64,000 bases of DNA from Beijerinckiaceae bacterium (GTDB lineage: Bacteria > Pseudomonadota > Alphaproteobacteria > Rhizobiales > Beijerinckiaceae), in NCBI GenBank assembly GCA_947453205.1, contig CANGFT010000015.1, forward strand, positions 1-64,000. The letters are read 5' to 3'. The notes under the pieces are model-generated. The model saw only the letters and a program-made list of their open reading frames with translations, ran no database searches and was not told the DNA's origin. Numbering within the stretch: position 1 is the stretch's first letter; the number at the start of each line of letters is the position of its first letter. Of the stretch, positions 26,364 to 33,566 are shown in pieces. The position numbers and the translations under genes are program-made.

Positions 26364-27026
26364 TTGACCGCAACGACCCGCATCATCATCGCCGACGACC
26401 ATCCGCTCGTGCGCGGCGCCTTGCGTCAGGCCGTCGCCGGCGCCGTGGAGGGTTGCGCCATCGTGGAGTGCCCGGATCTGGACGCTCTGACGAAGGAGCT
26501 CGATGCGAACGACGAGGTCGATCTCGTCCTGCTCGATCTCGCCATGCCCGGCGTGCGCGGCTTCTCCGGCCTGATGTATCTGCGCGCGCAGCATCCCGGC
26601 GTGCCGGTGGTGGTCGTCTCCGGCAATGAGGATCGCGGCGTGATGCGTCGCTGCATCGATTTCGGCGCCTCGGGCTTCATTCCCAAGACCACCGACCTTG
26701 AAGCCATGCGCGGCGCCATCCGCAAGGTGTTGGAAGGCGGCGCCTGGACCCCGCCCGACGTCGATCTCTCCAGCCCCGCCGACAAGGACACCGCCGACAT
26801 CGTGCGCCGCATGGCCTCGCTGACGCCCCAGCAGGTGCGTGTGTTGATGATGTTGTCGGAAGGCCTGCTCAACAAGCAGATCGCCTATGAGCTGACGGTG
26901 TCGGAGGCCACGGTGAAGGCCCATGTCTCCGCCATCCTGCAGAAGCTCGGCGTCGAGAGCCGCACGCAAGCCGTCATCACCGCCAAGAAGATCGAGGGCG
27001 ATCACTTCGGCGAGGCGCAGGCCTAA
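26364..27026 (+). CDS. NarL/LuxR-type response regulator (CrbR/ErdR-like)
   Basis: The 220-residue regulator has a receiver domain (acidic pair IADDHPL, phosphoacceptor Asp in LVLLDLAMPG, switch VVVSGN, Lys in FIPKTT) and a C-terminal LuxR helix-turn-helix (LTPQQVRVLMMLSEGLLNKQ, SEATVKAHV). The C-terminal part strongly resembles CrbR/ErdR/AgmR regulators of acetate and alcohol metabolism. The start is taken as TTG at 26364 after a run of G; no ATG lies near, and an upstream TTG at 26298 sits in a TTGACA promoter-like element. Its likely sensor is the symporter-kinase hybrid at 53736. Confidence 0.85.
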   Translation: MTATTRIIIADDHPLVRGALRQAVAGAVEGCAIVECPDLDALTKELDANDEVDLVLLDLAMPGVRGFSGLMYLRAQHPGVPVVVVSGNEDRGVMRRCIDFGASGFIPKTTDLEAMRGAIRKVLEGGAWTPPDVDLSSPADKDTADIVRRMASLTPQQVRVLMMLSEGLLNKQIAYELTVSEATVKAHVSAILQKLGVESRTQAVITAKKIEGDHFGEAQA

Positions 27027-27042
27027 GAGCCAGACTTAAGGG

Positions 27043-28131
27043 TCAGGCGAAGTCGCCCGCCCATTCCTTCGCGCGCGCGCCCACGACGTCGCTGAGGCCA
27101 GCGAGATTCTCCTGATCGAGCCTTGCGGCGAGGCCGCGCAAAATGGCGCCTGGCAGGCCCGCGCCCTTGTAGACCATGGCGGAATAAAGCTGGATCAGGC
27201 TCGCGCCCGCCTCGATCTTGGCGAAGGCGCTGTCCGGCCCGTCGACGCCGCCCGCGCCGATGATGGGGAAGCGTCCCTCCACCCTCAGGAAGGCGGCGCC
27301 CAGCATCTTCGTGGAAAGCTCGAACAGCGGCTTGCCAGAAAGCCCCCCCGCCTCCCGCGCGACGGCGGTTTCGCGCAGGCTCGCCGGGCGGGTGATGGTG
27401 GTGTTGCCGAGAATCAGCGCGTCGATCCCGCGCGCGGCGCCCACGCGCACGATGTCGTCGAGATCGCCCAGCGCCAGATCGGGCGCGATCTTCAGGAAGA
27501 CCGGCTTGCGGCCATGGGTTTGCGCCGCCGCGTCGCGGGCCTCGAGCACGCGCGCCAGCAGATCGTCGAGGGCGGCGGCCTGTTGCAGGTCGCGCAGGCC
27601 CGGCGTGTTGGGGGATGAGATGTTGATAGTGAAATAGCTCGCGACATCGGCGAAGGCTTTCACGCCCAGCACATAGTCGCCCGCCCGGTCTGCCGAATCC
27701 TTGTTCGCGCCCACATTCACGCCGACAAGGCCCGGACGTCCGCGCCGGGCGATGAGCCGCGCATGGGGCGGGCCATGGCCCTCGCTGTTGAAGCCGAGGC
27801 GGTTGATGACGCCTTCATCCCCCGGCAGCCGGAACATGCGCGGCCTCGGATTTCCCGGCTGGGGCAGCGGCGTGATCGTGCCCACCTCGACAAAGCCGAA
27901 CCCGAGGCGGAACAGAGCGTCAGGCGCCTCGGCGCCCTTGTCATAGCCCGCCGCCATGCCCAGGGGATTGGGGAAATCAAGTCCGCACAGACGCACCCTG
28001 AGGCGGGGATCGTCATAGCCCATGGAGATCGGCGGCATGGACTTGAGGGCGAGGATGGAGGCGCCGTGGGCCGTCTCGGGCTCCAGCATATGCAGGAAGG
28101 GTTGCAGCAGCCGCGCGGCGAGGTCGATCAC
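27043..28131 (-). CDS. pyrD: Dihydroorotate dehydrogenase (quinone), class 2
   Basis: The 362-residue flavoenzyme oxidises dihydroorotate to orotate and passes electrons to quinone at the inner membrane. Class 2 features are the N-terminal amphipathic segment (LAARLLQPFLHMLEPE), GLDFPNPLGMAAGYDK, the FMN-site INISSPNTPGLRDLQ with its active serine, and the late IIGAGGV. GTG at 28131 is chosen because it is in frame, has CGGAG upstream and overlaps the stop of the DUF952 gene in the common GTGA form. It is convergent with the response regulator. Confidence 0.94.
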   Translation of the reverse strand: MIDLAARLLQPFLHMLEPETAHGASILALKSMPPISMGYDDPRLRVRLCGLDFPNPLGMAAGYDKGAEAPDALFRLGFGFVEVGTITPLPQPGNPRPRMFRLPGDEGVINRLGFNSEGHGPPHARLIARRGRPGLVGVNVGANKDSADRAGDYVLGVKAFADVASYFTINISSPNTPGLRDLQQAAALDDLLARVLEARDAAAQTHGRKPVFLKIAPDLALGDLDDIVRVGAARGIDALILGNTTITRPASLRETAVAREAGGLSGKPLFELSTKMLGAAFLRVEGRFPIIGAGGVDGPDSAFAKIEAGASLIQLYSAMVYKGAGLPGAILRGLAARLDQENLAGLSDVVGARAKEWAGDFA

Positions 28132-28472
28132 GACAGAAGCTCCGAGAGATCGTGCCTGCCGTCGGCGCCGAGCGGCATCGGCCTCACCCAGGCGGCGGCG
28201 CTGGTGGGCAGGGGCGCATAGAGGTGGGGAAACAACTGCCCGCCGCGCGAGGGCTCCCAGCGCAGCGCTTCGCCCAGAGCCTCCGCCTCGAAGGCGGCGA
28301 GCAGCAGGTCGGCCTGCCCTGCGAAATGTTTGTCGGCGGTCTCCTGCACCTGATCGGCGGTGGAGAAATGGATGAAGCCGTCGGCGAGATCGACGGGCGC
28401 CCCCAGAAAGACGCCTGTCGCCTGCGCGTTCGTCCATTCTGCTCGCGGCGTGATTTTATAGATGAGGGCCAA
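28128..28472 (-). CDS. DUF952 domain protein
   Basis: The 114-residue protein fits the DUF952 family: IYKITPRAEW at the start, DGFIHFSTADQVQETADKHF in the middle and RGGQLFPHLYAPLP near residue 77. The fold is related to ADP-ribosyltransferase-like proteins, but no enzymatic role is established. It overlaps pyrD by four bases on the same strand and is therefore translationally coupled to it, an arrangement often seen in alphaproteobacteria. Confidence 0.88.
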   Translation of the reverse strand: MALIYKITPRAEWTNAQATGVFLGAPVDLADGFIHFSTADQVQETADKHFAGQADLLLAAFEAEALGEALRWEPSRGGQLFPHLYAPLPTSAAAWVRPMPLGADGRHDLSELLS

Positions 28473-28553
28473 GGTGGAATCCTGTCTGTCGGTTCGGCGC
28501 GCACCCTATCGGGGGGGCGGGCTCGAAACAACCGAGCCCACGCGGCTTTTATG

Positions 28554-28569
28554 TAAAGCTCAAGCTTTA
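28554..28569. promoter_or_regulatory. 7-2-7 perfect inverted repeat upstream of the S24 repressor
   Basis: TAAAGCT and AGCTTTA flank a two-base centre in the 191-bp divergent gap between the DUF952 and S24 repressor genes. It is a candidate operator for one of the two genes; the binding protein is not known. Confidence 0.45.
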
Positions 28570-28614
28570 TGGGGCGGTTGACGTAAAGGCAGGACTGTTG
28601 CGCCCAAAGAAAAA

Positions 28615-28628
28615 AAGATATAAATCTT
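28615..28628. promoter_or_regulatory. AAGAT-N4-ATCTT palindrome over a TATAAA -10-like box
   Basis: The inverted repeat overlaps TATAAA at 28619-28624, 36 bases upstream of the S24 repressor start, in an A-rich stretch. A repressor bound here would block its own promoter. The placement suggests autoregulation; this is inference. Confidence 0.4.
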
Positions 28629-28663
28629 CCTAATCTAGGAACGTCGTCTCAAGAGGGTTGGTC

Positions 28664-29293
28664 ATGCTCACCCACCACCAGATCTGGGGCGCCATCGACG
28701 CGCTCGCCGCCGCCCATGGCGCCACCGCCTCCGGCCTCGCGCGCAAGGCGGGGCTTGATTCGACCACTTTCAACAAGTCCAAACGCTCCTCCGGCAACGG
28801 GCGGCTGCGTTGGCCCTCGACCGAGTCGATCTCGAAGATCCTTGAAGCCACGGGCTCCAGCCTCGAAGAATTTCTGGGCATGACGCGCGAGGTCAAGGAT
28901 GATCCTGCCCGCACCATTCCGCTGATCGGCGTCGCCCAGGCGGGCGCGGGCGGCTATTTCGATGACGGCGGCTTTCCGGTCGGGGCGGGCTGGGACGAGG
29001 TCGCCTTTCCCCATATCGGCGGCTCCCACGCCTATGCGCTGGAGATCGCGGGCGATTCCATGGCTCCCGTCTATCGCGACGGCGACATCATCATCGTCGA
29101 TCCCGAGGCCGCCGTGCGCCGGGGCGACCGCGTCGTGGTGAAGACCCTCGAGGGCGAGGTGCTGGCCAAGGAGCTCAAGCGCCAGACCGCCAAGACCATC
29201 GAGCTGAAATCCCTCAATCCCGAGCATGAGGACCGCAGCTTCACCATGGATCAGGTGGCCTGGATCGCGCGCATCCTCTGGTCGAGCCAGTAG
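28664..29293 (+). CDS. HTH / S24-peptidase family (LexA/CI-like) transcriptional regulator
   Basis: The 209-residue protein has an N-terminal helix-turn-helix (TASGLARKAGLDSTTFNKSK) and a C-terminal LexA-like domain. Ser132 in GDSMAPVYRDGD and Lys169 in VLAKEL are 37 residues apart, exactly as in the LexA catalytic dyad. Ala-Gly bonds at AQAGAGG (residues 93-97) are at the right distance for self-cleavage. The ATG at 28664 follows AGAGGG; a TTG six bases earlier is less likely. No prophage surrounds it, so it looks like a chromosomal stress or phase regulator. It is convergent with metZ. Confidence 0.85.
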   Translation: MLTHHQIWGAIDALAAAHGATASGLARKAGLDSTTFNKSKRSSGNGRLRWPSTESISKILEATGSSLEEFLGMTREVKDDPARTIPLIGVAQAGAGGYFDDGGFPVGAGWDEVAFPHIGGSHAYALEIAGDSMAPVYRDGDIIIVDPEAAVRRGDRVVVKTLEGEVLAKELKRQTAKTIELKSLNPEHEDRSFTMDQVAWIARILWSSQ

Positions 29294-29305
29294 GACAAGG
29301 CTCCG

Positions 29306-30529
29306 CTATTTGATCGCGTCGCAGGCGGCGGCGAGATCCTCGATGAGATCGTCCACATCCTCAAGGCCGCAGGACAGGCGCAGCATTCCGTCGCCAATCC
29401 CTGATTCAGCCCGCGCCTGCGGCCCGATGCGCTGGTGGGTCGTGGTGGCGGGATGGGTGATGAGGCTCTTGGCGTCGCCAAGGTTGTTCGAGATCTTCAC
29501 AATCGACAGGGCGTTGGCGAAGGCGAAGGCCTCGGCCTTGCCGCCCTTAACATCAAAGGCCACCACGGACCCGCCGCCGGTCATCTGGCGCATGGCGAGC
29601 GCGTGCTGGGGATGGTCCTTGCGAGTGGGATAGAGCACGCGGACAATCTCCGGGCGAGAGGCCAGAAAATCCGCCACGGCGATAGCGTTGCGCTGCTGCT
29701 GCATGAGGCGCACCGGCAGGGTCTCGAGCCCCTTCAGCATCACCCAGGCGTTGAAGGGCGAAAGCGCAGGGCCGGTCTGGCGCAGGAAGTTGTGGACATG
29801 GGTCTGGATGAACTCGTTCGAGGCGAGGATCACCCCGCCAAGACAGCGGCCCTGACCGTCGATATGTTTGGTGGTCGAATAGACCACGCAATCGGCGCCC
29901 AGCTCAAAAGCGTTCTGCAGGAGCGGCGTGGCGAAGACATTGTCCACGACGAGATTCGCGCCATGGTCATGGGCGATCTTCGCGACCCCCGCCACATCGA
30001 TGATTTCGAGCTGGGGATTGGTGGGGCTTTCGAGAAAGCAGACGCGCGTGTTGGGCTGCATGGCGGCGCGCCACTGGTCGAGATCCGTGCCGTCGACGAG
30101 GGTCGAGGGCACGCCGAAGCGGGGCAGCAGATCCTCGACGATGTAGCGGCAGGAGCCGAACAGGGCCTTGGCCGCCACCACATGATCGCCCGCCTTCAAC
30201 TGGCCGAGCATGGCGGCGGTGACGGCGGCCATGCCGCTGGCGGTGGCCCGCGCCGCCTCCGCGCCCTCCAGCAGCGCCATGCGCTCCTCGAACATGGCGA
30301 CGGTGGGATTGGAGAAGCGCGAATAGATGAAGCCGGGGGAGTCGCCTTTGAAGCGCGCCTCTGCGGTCTCCATGTCCGGATAGACATAGCCCTGGGTGAG
30401 GAAAAGGGCCTCGGAGGTTTCGCCGAACTGCGACCGCATCGTGCCGCCATGGACGAGCCGGGTCGCAGGGCGCAGTTTTTTGGCGGTTTTGGCAGGGGTC
30501 TCGGGAGGCGTAGTCTCGGCGCTCGACAT
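29306..30529 (-). CDS. metZ: O-succinylhomoserine sulfhydrylase
   Basis: The 407-residue Cys/Met-metabolism PLP enzyme makes homocysteine directly from O-succinylhomoserine and sulfide. The PLP lysine is Lys221 in YSTTKHIDGQGR; other family marks are SRFSNPTVAMFEERMA, ESPTNPQLEI and GGGSVVAFDVKGG. The start at 30529 follows GAGGAACG, and the extra 12 codons upstream lack family similarity. Its 5' leader contains a SAM-II riboswitch, which fits the methionine pathway and separates it from cystathionine gamma-lyase-like relatives. Confidence 0.93.
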   Translation of the reverse strand: MSSAETTPPETPAKTAKKLRPATRLVHGGTMRSQFGETSEALFLTQGYVYPDMETAEARFKGDSPGFIYSRFSNPTVAMFEERMALLEGAEAARATASGMAAVTAAMLGQLKAGDHVVAAKALFGSCRYIVEDLLPRFGVPSTLVDGTDLDQWRAAMQPNTRVCFLESPTNPQLEIIDVAGVAKIAHDHGANLVVDNVFATPLLQNAFELGADCVVYSTTKHIDGQGRCLGGVILASNEFIQTHVHNFLRQTGPALSPFNAWVMLKGLETLPVRLMQQQRNAIAVADFLASRPEIVRVLYPTRKDHPQHALAMRQMTGGGSVVAFDVKGGKAEAFAFANALSIVKISNNLGDAKSLITHPATTTHQRIGPQARAESGIGDGMLRLSCGLEDVDDLIEDLAAACDAIK

Positions 30530-30577
30530 CTTCGTTCCTCTGTTCCTCGAGGCCGGGATGGTCAAGCAAGCGCGCCC

Positions 30578-30640
30578 ACCCGGCCTTTTAGCCCGTTTTT
30601 TTATGTGGCGGGCAAGCCGACCGGCTCAAATGACCACAGA
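30578..30640 (-). promoter_or_regulatory. SAM-II (SAM-alpha) riboswitch in the metZ leader
   Basis: Read on the minus strand, the leader has P1 halves TGTGG and CCACA enclosing TCATTTGAGCCGG and CTTGCCCG, then an A-rich joint and CGGGCTAAAAGGCCGG. The CATTTGAGCCGG, TTGC..GCCAC, ATAAAAA and GCTAAAA elements are those of the alphaproteobacterial SAM-II motif, which folds as an H-type pseudoknot around S-adenosylmethionine. Here GCCCG and CCGG in the loop can pair with CGGGC and CCGG at the 3' side. It ends about 50 bases before the metZ start and should lower expression when SAM is abundant. Confidence 0.87.
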
Positions 30641-30746
30641 AGTCTGCGACCCTAAGACCCGATCCGCTTGGCGTCAATTCAGCGATGCGCTACGGGAGGT
30701 GACGGGCTTTCGCGCGTTGAAGGATCAAGCCAAAGGATCGACCCCG

Positions 30747-31877
30747 GTGCCCACCGACACGAACTCCACCGCCCCCTGGCTGCAAGGAAGCGGCATTCTC
30801 GCCGCCCGCCAGATCAAGGCCATGGCTGATGCCGGGCTCATCGGCCATGCGGCGCCCTTCGCGGCCGGACAGATCCAGCCTGCGAGCCTCGACCTGCGGC
30901 TGGGCGCGCGGGCCTGGCGAATGCGCGCAAGCTTCCTGCCGGGTTCGGCGACGGTCATGGAGCGGGTGGAGGATCTCCGGCTGCACGAGATCGACCTCAC
31001 TGAGGGCGCGGTGCTCGAAACGAACTGCGTTTATGTCGCCGAGCTCATGGAGAGCCTCGACCTCCCGGAGAGCCTCAGCGCCGCCGCCAACCCCAAAAGC
31101 TCGACCGGCCGCATCGACGTCTTCACCCGCGTCATCACCGACGGAACGCGCTCCTTCGACACGGTGCGGGCGGGCTACAAGGGGCCGCTCTTCGCCGAGA
31201 TCTCCCCCAAGACCTTCCCGATCCTGGCGCGGCAGGGCTCGCGCCTCTCCCAGATGCGGTTCCGCAATGGCGGCGCAGTGCTCGATGACGCGGGCCACCG
31301 GGCGCTCCATGCGCGCGAGCCCATCGTCACCAGCGCCGATCCCTCCTTCCATAACGGCGTCGCCGTCTCGATCGACCTGGCGGGCTTCGGTCCCGATTCC
31401 ATTCTGGGCTACCGCGCCAAGCGCCACACCGGCCTGATCGATGTCGACAAGGTCGGCGCCTGCGACCCCAAACATTACTGGGAGCCCATTCACGCCGACC
31501 AGCGGCCGGGGCGCACGGGCGGGCTGATCCTCGATCCCGGCGAGTTCTACATCCTCGCCTCCAAGGAGGCCGTGCGCGTGCCGCCCGACCATGCGGCTGA
31601 AATGACGCCTTTCGATCCGCTGGTGGGCGAGTTCCGCGTCCATTACGCCGGCTTCTTCGATCCGGGCTTCGGCGCGGCCGAGGCGGGCGGGCTTGGGGCG
31701 CGGGCGGTGCTGGAGGTGCGCTCCCATGACGTGCCCTTCATTCTGGAGGACGGGCAGATCATCGGGCGACTCGTCTATGAGCGCATGGCCGAGACGCCCG
31801 CCAGCCTCTATGGCGCGGGGCTTGGCTCCAACTATCAGGCGCAGGGCCTCAAGCTCTCGAAACATTTCCGCGCCTGA
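30747..31877 (+). CDS. dcd: Tandem-domain 2'-deoxycytidine 5'-triphosphate deaminase
   Basis: The 376-residue protein contains two dUTPase/Dcd-fold halves: IQPASLDLRLGARAW near residue 41 and, in the second half, RHTGLIDVDKVG and LILDPGEFYILASKE. Ordinary Dcd is a homotrimer of about 190-residue chains, so this is a fused dimer form seen in alphaproteobacteria. It deaminates dCTP to dUTP to feed dTMP synthesis. GTG at 30747 gives the family length; an ATG at 30630 would add 39 residues overlapping the metZ riboswitch region and seems less likely. Which half is catalytic was not resolved. Confidence 0.82.
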   Translation: MPTDTNSTAPWLQGSGILAARQIKAMADAGLIGHAAPFAAGQIQPASLDLRLGARAWRMRASFLPGSATVMERVEDLRLHEIDLTEGAVLETNCVYVAELMESLDLPESLSAAANPKSSTGRIDVFTRVITDGTRSFDTVRAGYKGPLFAEISPKTFPILARQGSRLSQMRFRNGGAVLDDAGHRALHAREPIVTSADPSFHNGVAVSIDLAGFGPDSILGYRAKRHTGLIDVDKVGACDPKHYWEPIHADQRPGRTGGLILDPGEFYILASKEAVRVPPDHAAEMTPFDPLVGEFRVHYAGFFDPGFGAAEAGGLGARAVLEVRSHDVPFILEDGQIIGRLVYERMAETPASLYGAGLGSNYQAQGLKLSKHFRA

Positions 31878-31892
31878 GGGAAAGGCGCTATA

Positions 31893-32075
31893 GTGCTGTT
31901 CATGACGACCATCGAGAGCCCGCAAAGCCAGCCTATGGCGCGCGAGACCCGCCTCGCCCTGAAGATCGCGGGCGCGGGCTTTGGTCTGCTCGCACTCTCC
32001 GCCGTGCTGTTCTGGCTGCGCTTCGGGTCGGAGATCTTTTTCGACATGCTCGCCTTCGCGCAGGGCTGTTTCTGA
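31893..32075 (+). CDS. Small single-pass membrane protein upstream of the SCO gene
   Basis: A 60-residue product has one membrane helix (IAGAGFGLLALSAVLFWLRF) and a short tail ending QGCF. GTG at 31893 is preceded by AAAGG at good spacing; ATG at 31902 is an alternative giving 57 residues. It ends 11 bases before the SCO gene and is probably cotranscribed. A role in cytochrome oxidase assembly is guessed only from the neighbour. I do not recognise a named family. Confidence 0.6.
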   Translation: MLFMTTIESPQSQPMARETRLALKIAGAGFGLLALSAVLFWLRFGSEIFFDMLAFAQGCF

Positions 32076-32086
32076 CGGGATCGACG

Positions 32087-32668
32087 ATGACGCTGTCCCC
32101 CCGGGTTCTCCTGCCCACGATCGTGCTTGGCTTTGGCCTCGCGCTTGTGTCGGTCGCGGCATGGCTGACCTTTTCCGGCCCCGGCGCGCCGCCGCCCTCC
32201 TCCATCGGCGCCTCTTTCACCCTGACCGGCCCTGACGGCAAGGGCGTCTCCGACGTCGACCTCAGGGGGCAGCCGGTGGTGCTTTTCTTCGGCTACACCC
32301 ATTGCCCGGATGTGTGCCCCACGACCCTCTTCGAAGTCTCCGAACTCTTCCGCAAGCTCGGCGAGAACGCGAAGGTCAGGGGCGTCTTCGTCTCGGTCGA
32401 TCCTGAACGCGACACGCCCGCGATCCTGAAGGATTATCTCAGCAGTTTCGACAAGCGCATCATCGGTCTCTCCGGCGAGCGCGCAGCTCTTGAGCCGATG
32501 CTCAAGGGCTATCGCGTCTATGCCCGCAAGAACCCCACCGCCGATGGCGAATACAGCATGGACCACAGCGCCATCGTCTATCTCATGGACAAGCAGATGC
32601 GCTTCATCGGCCCGCTGAACCTTGGCGACGACGAGGCGGCGTTGAAGGAAATCCGCAAGTGGATGTAG
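32087..32668 (+). CDS. SCO1/SenC copper chaperone
   Basis: The 193-residue protein has one N-terminal membrane anchor and a periplasmic thioredoxin-like domain. Copper ligands are the two cysteines of HCPDVCPTTL and a downstream His in YSMDHSAIVYL. VFVSVDPERDTP is the family segment between them. SCO proteins deliver copper to the CuA site of cytochrome c oxidase. It follows a small membrane protein gene and is convergent with an amino-acid binding protein gene, with only four bases between the stops. Confidence 0.93.
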   Translation: MTLSPRVLLPTIVLGFGLALVSVAAWLTFSGPGAPPPSSIGASFTLTGPDGKGVSDVDLRGQPVVLFFGYTHCPDVCPTTLFEVSELFRKLGENAKVRGVFVSVDPERDTPAILKDYLSSFDKRIIGLSGERAALEPMLKGYRVYARKNPTADGEYSMDHSAIVYLMDKQMRFIGPLNLGDDEAALKEIRKWM

Positions 32669-32672
32669 GCCT

Positions 32673-33515
32673 TCAATAAAAGCCTATGGGGAAATATTTC
32701 AGATAGAGATCCGCATAGACGCCGCGCTCCGTGATGCGTTTGAGCGCATAGTCGAGGGCGCGTTTGAGGCCCCCGTCATCCTTGCGCAGGGCGATCCCCA
32801 CGCCTTCCCCGAAGTAACGCGATTCCGTATAGGGCCCGCCGCGAAAGGCGCAGCAGCCGCCGGCGTCCGCGCCATTGAGCCAGAGCGCGAAGGAGACCCC
32901 ATCGCCAAAGGCGATCTCCACCTCGTTGCGCTTCAAAGCAGAGCGCAGGGCCAGCGCGTTGTCATAGGGCCGCAGGGCCGCCTTCGCAAAGAAGGCGCGC
33001 AGATAGGCCTCATGGGCCGAGCGCGCGACGACGCCCACGGTCCGGCCCGCAAGGCTCTGCGGGTCTGGCTCGGCGAGCGCGAGAGATGCGCGGGCGACGA
33101 AACGGGCGGGGGTCTTGTAATAGGGCGCAGTGAAATCGACGCGGGCGCGGTTGGCCTTCGTCATGGCGATGGAGGCGACGGCGGCGTCGGCCCGGCCCTG
33201 CTCCACCGCGTCGAGGATCGTGTCCCAGCGCCGGGGCTGGATCGTGCATTGCACATGCAGCTCCTCGCAGAGGGCGCGGGCGAGATCGACATTGAAGCCG
33301 CCAAGGACGCCGTCGGGCATGAGGAAGCCGAAGGGGGGATAATCGTCTTCCGTGAGGAAGCGGATGACGCGGAGGGCGCTGACGTCAGGCCGGTCGAGGC
33401 GGCGCTGGGGATCATGGAAATTGGGGATGCGGGCGCCCTCGGCCATGGCGAGGCTGGCGGCGCAGAGGGCGAGGCTGGCGGCGAGGAAAAGGAGCAGATT
33501 TTTTGCTCTGGTCAA
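32673..33515 (-). CDS. Periplasmic solute-binding protein, SBP_bac_3 family
   Basis: The 280-residue precursor has a signal peptide (LLLFLAASLALCAASLAMA, cleaved near AMA) and an amino-acid-type binding domain: LTEDDYPPFGF, GFNVDLARALCEEL, ARVDFTAPYYKTPARFV and GVVARSAHEAYLRAFF. The start codon appears to be TTG at 33515 with AAGGG upstream; no ATG precedes the signal sequence. No permease is adjacent. A pair of cysteines (GGCCAFRGG) in the second lobe is unusual and could form a disulfide. The starts of this gene and the divergent glycosyltransferase are 51 bases apart. Confidence 0.83.
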   Translation of the reverse strand: MTRAKNLLLFLAASLALCAASLAMAEGARIPNFHDPQRRLDRPDVSALRVIRFLTEDDYPPFGFLMPDGVLGGFNVDLARALCEELHVQCTIQPRRWDTILDAVEQGRADAAVASIAMTKANRARVDFTAPYYKTPARFVARASLALAEPDPQSLAGRTVGVVARSAHEAYLRAFFAKAALRPYDNALALRSALKRNEVEIAFGDGVSFALWLNGADAGGCCAFRGGPYTESRYFGEGVGIALRKDDGGLKRALDYALKRITERGVYADLYLKYFPIGFY

Positions 33516-33566
33516 GCTATCGCCCTTCGCTTTAAATTCCGCCTTCGATCCACCGAGCCCCGCCCG

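Noticed and set aside
28664..29293. Prophage repressor marking an integrated phage
   Set aside because: No integrase, structural or lysis genes within the surrounding tens of kilobases; flanked by pyrD and metZ.
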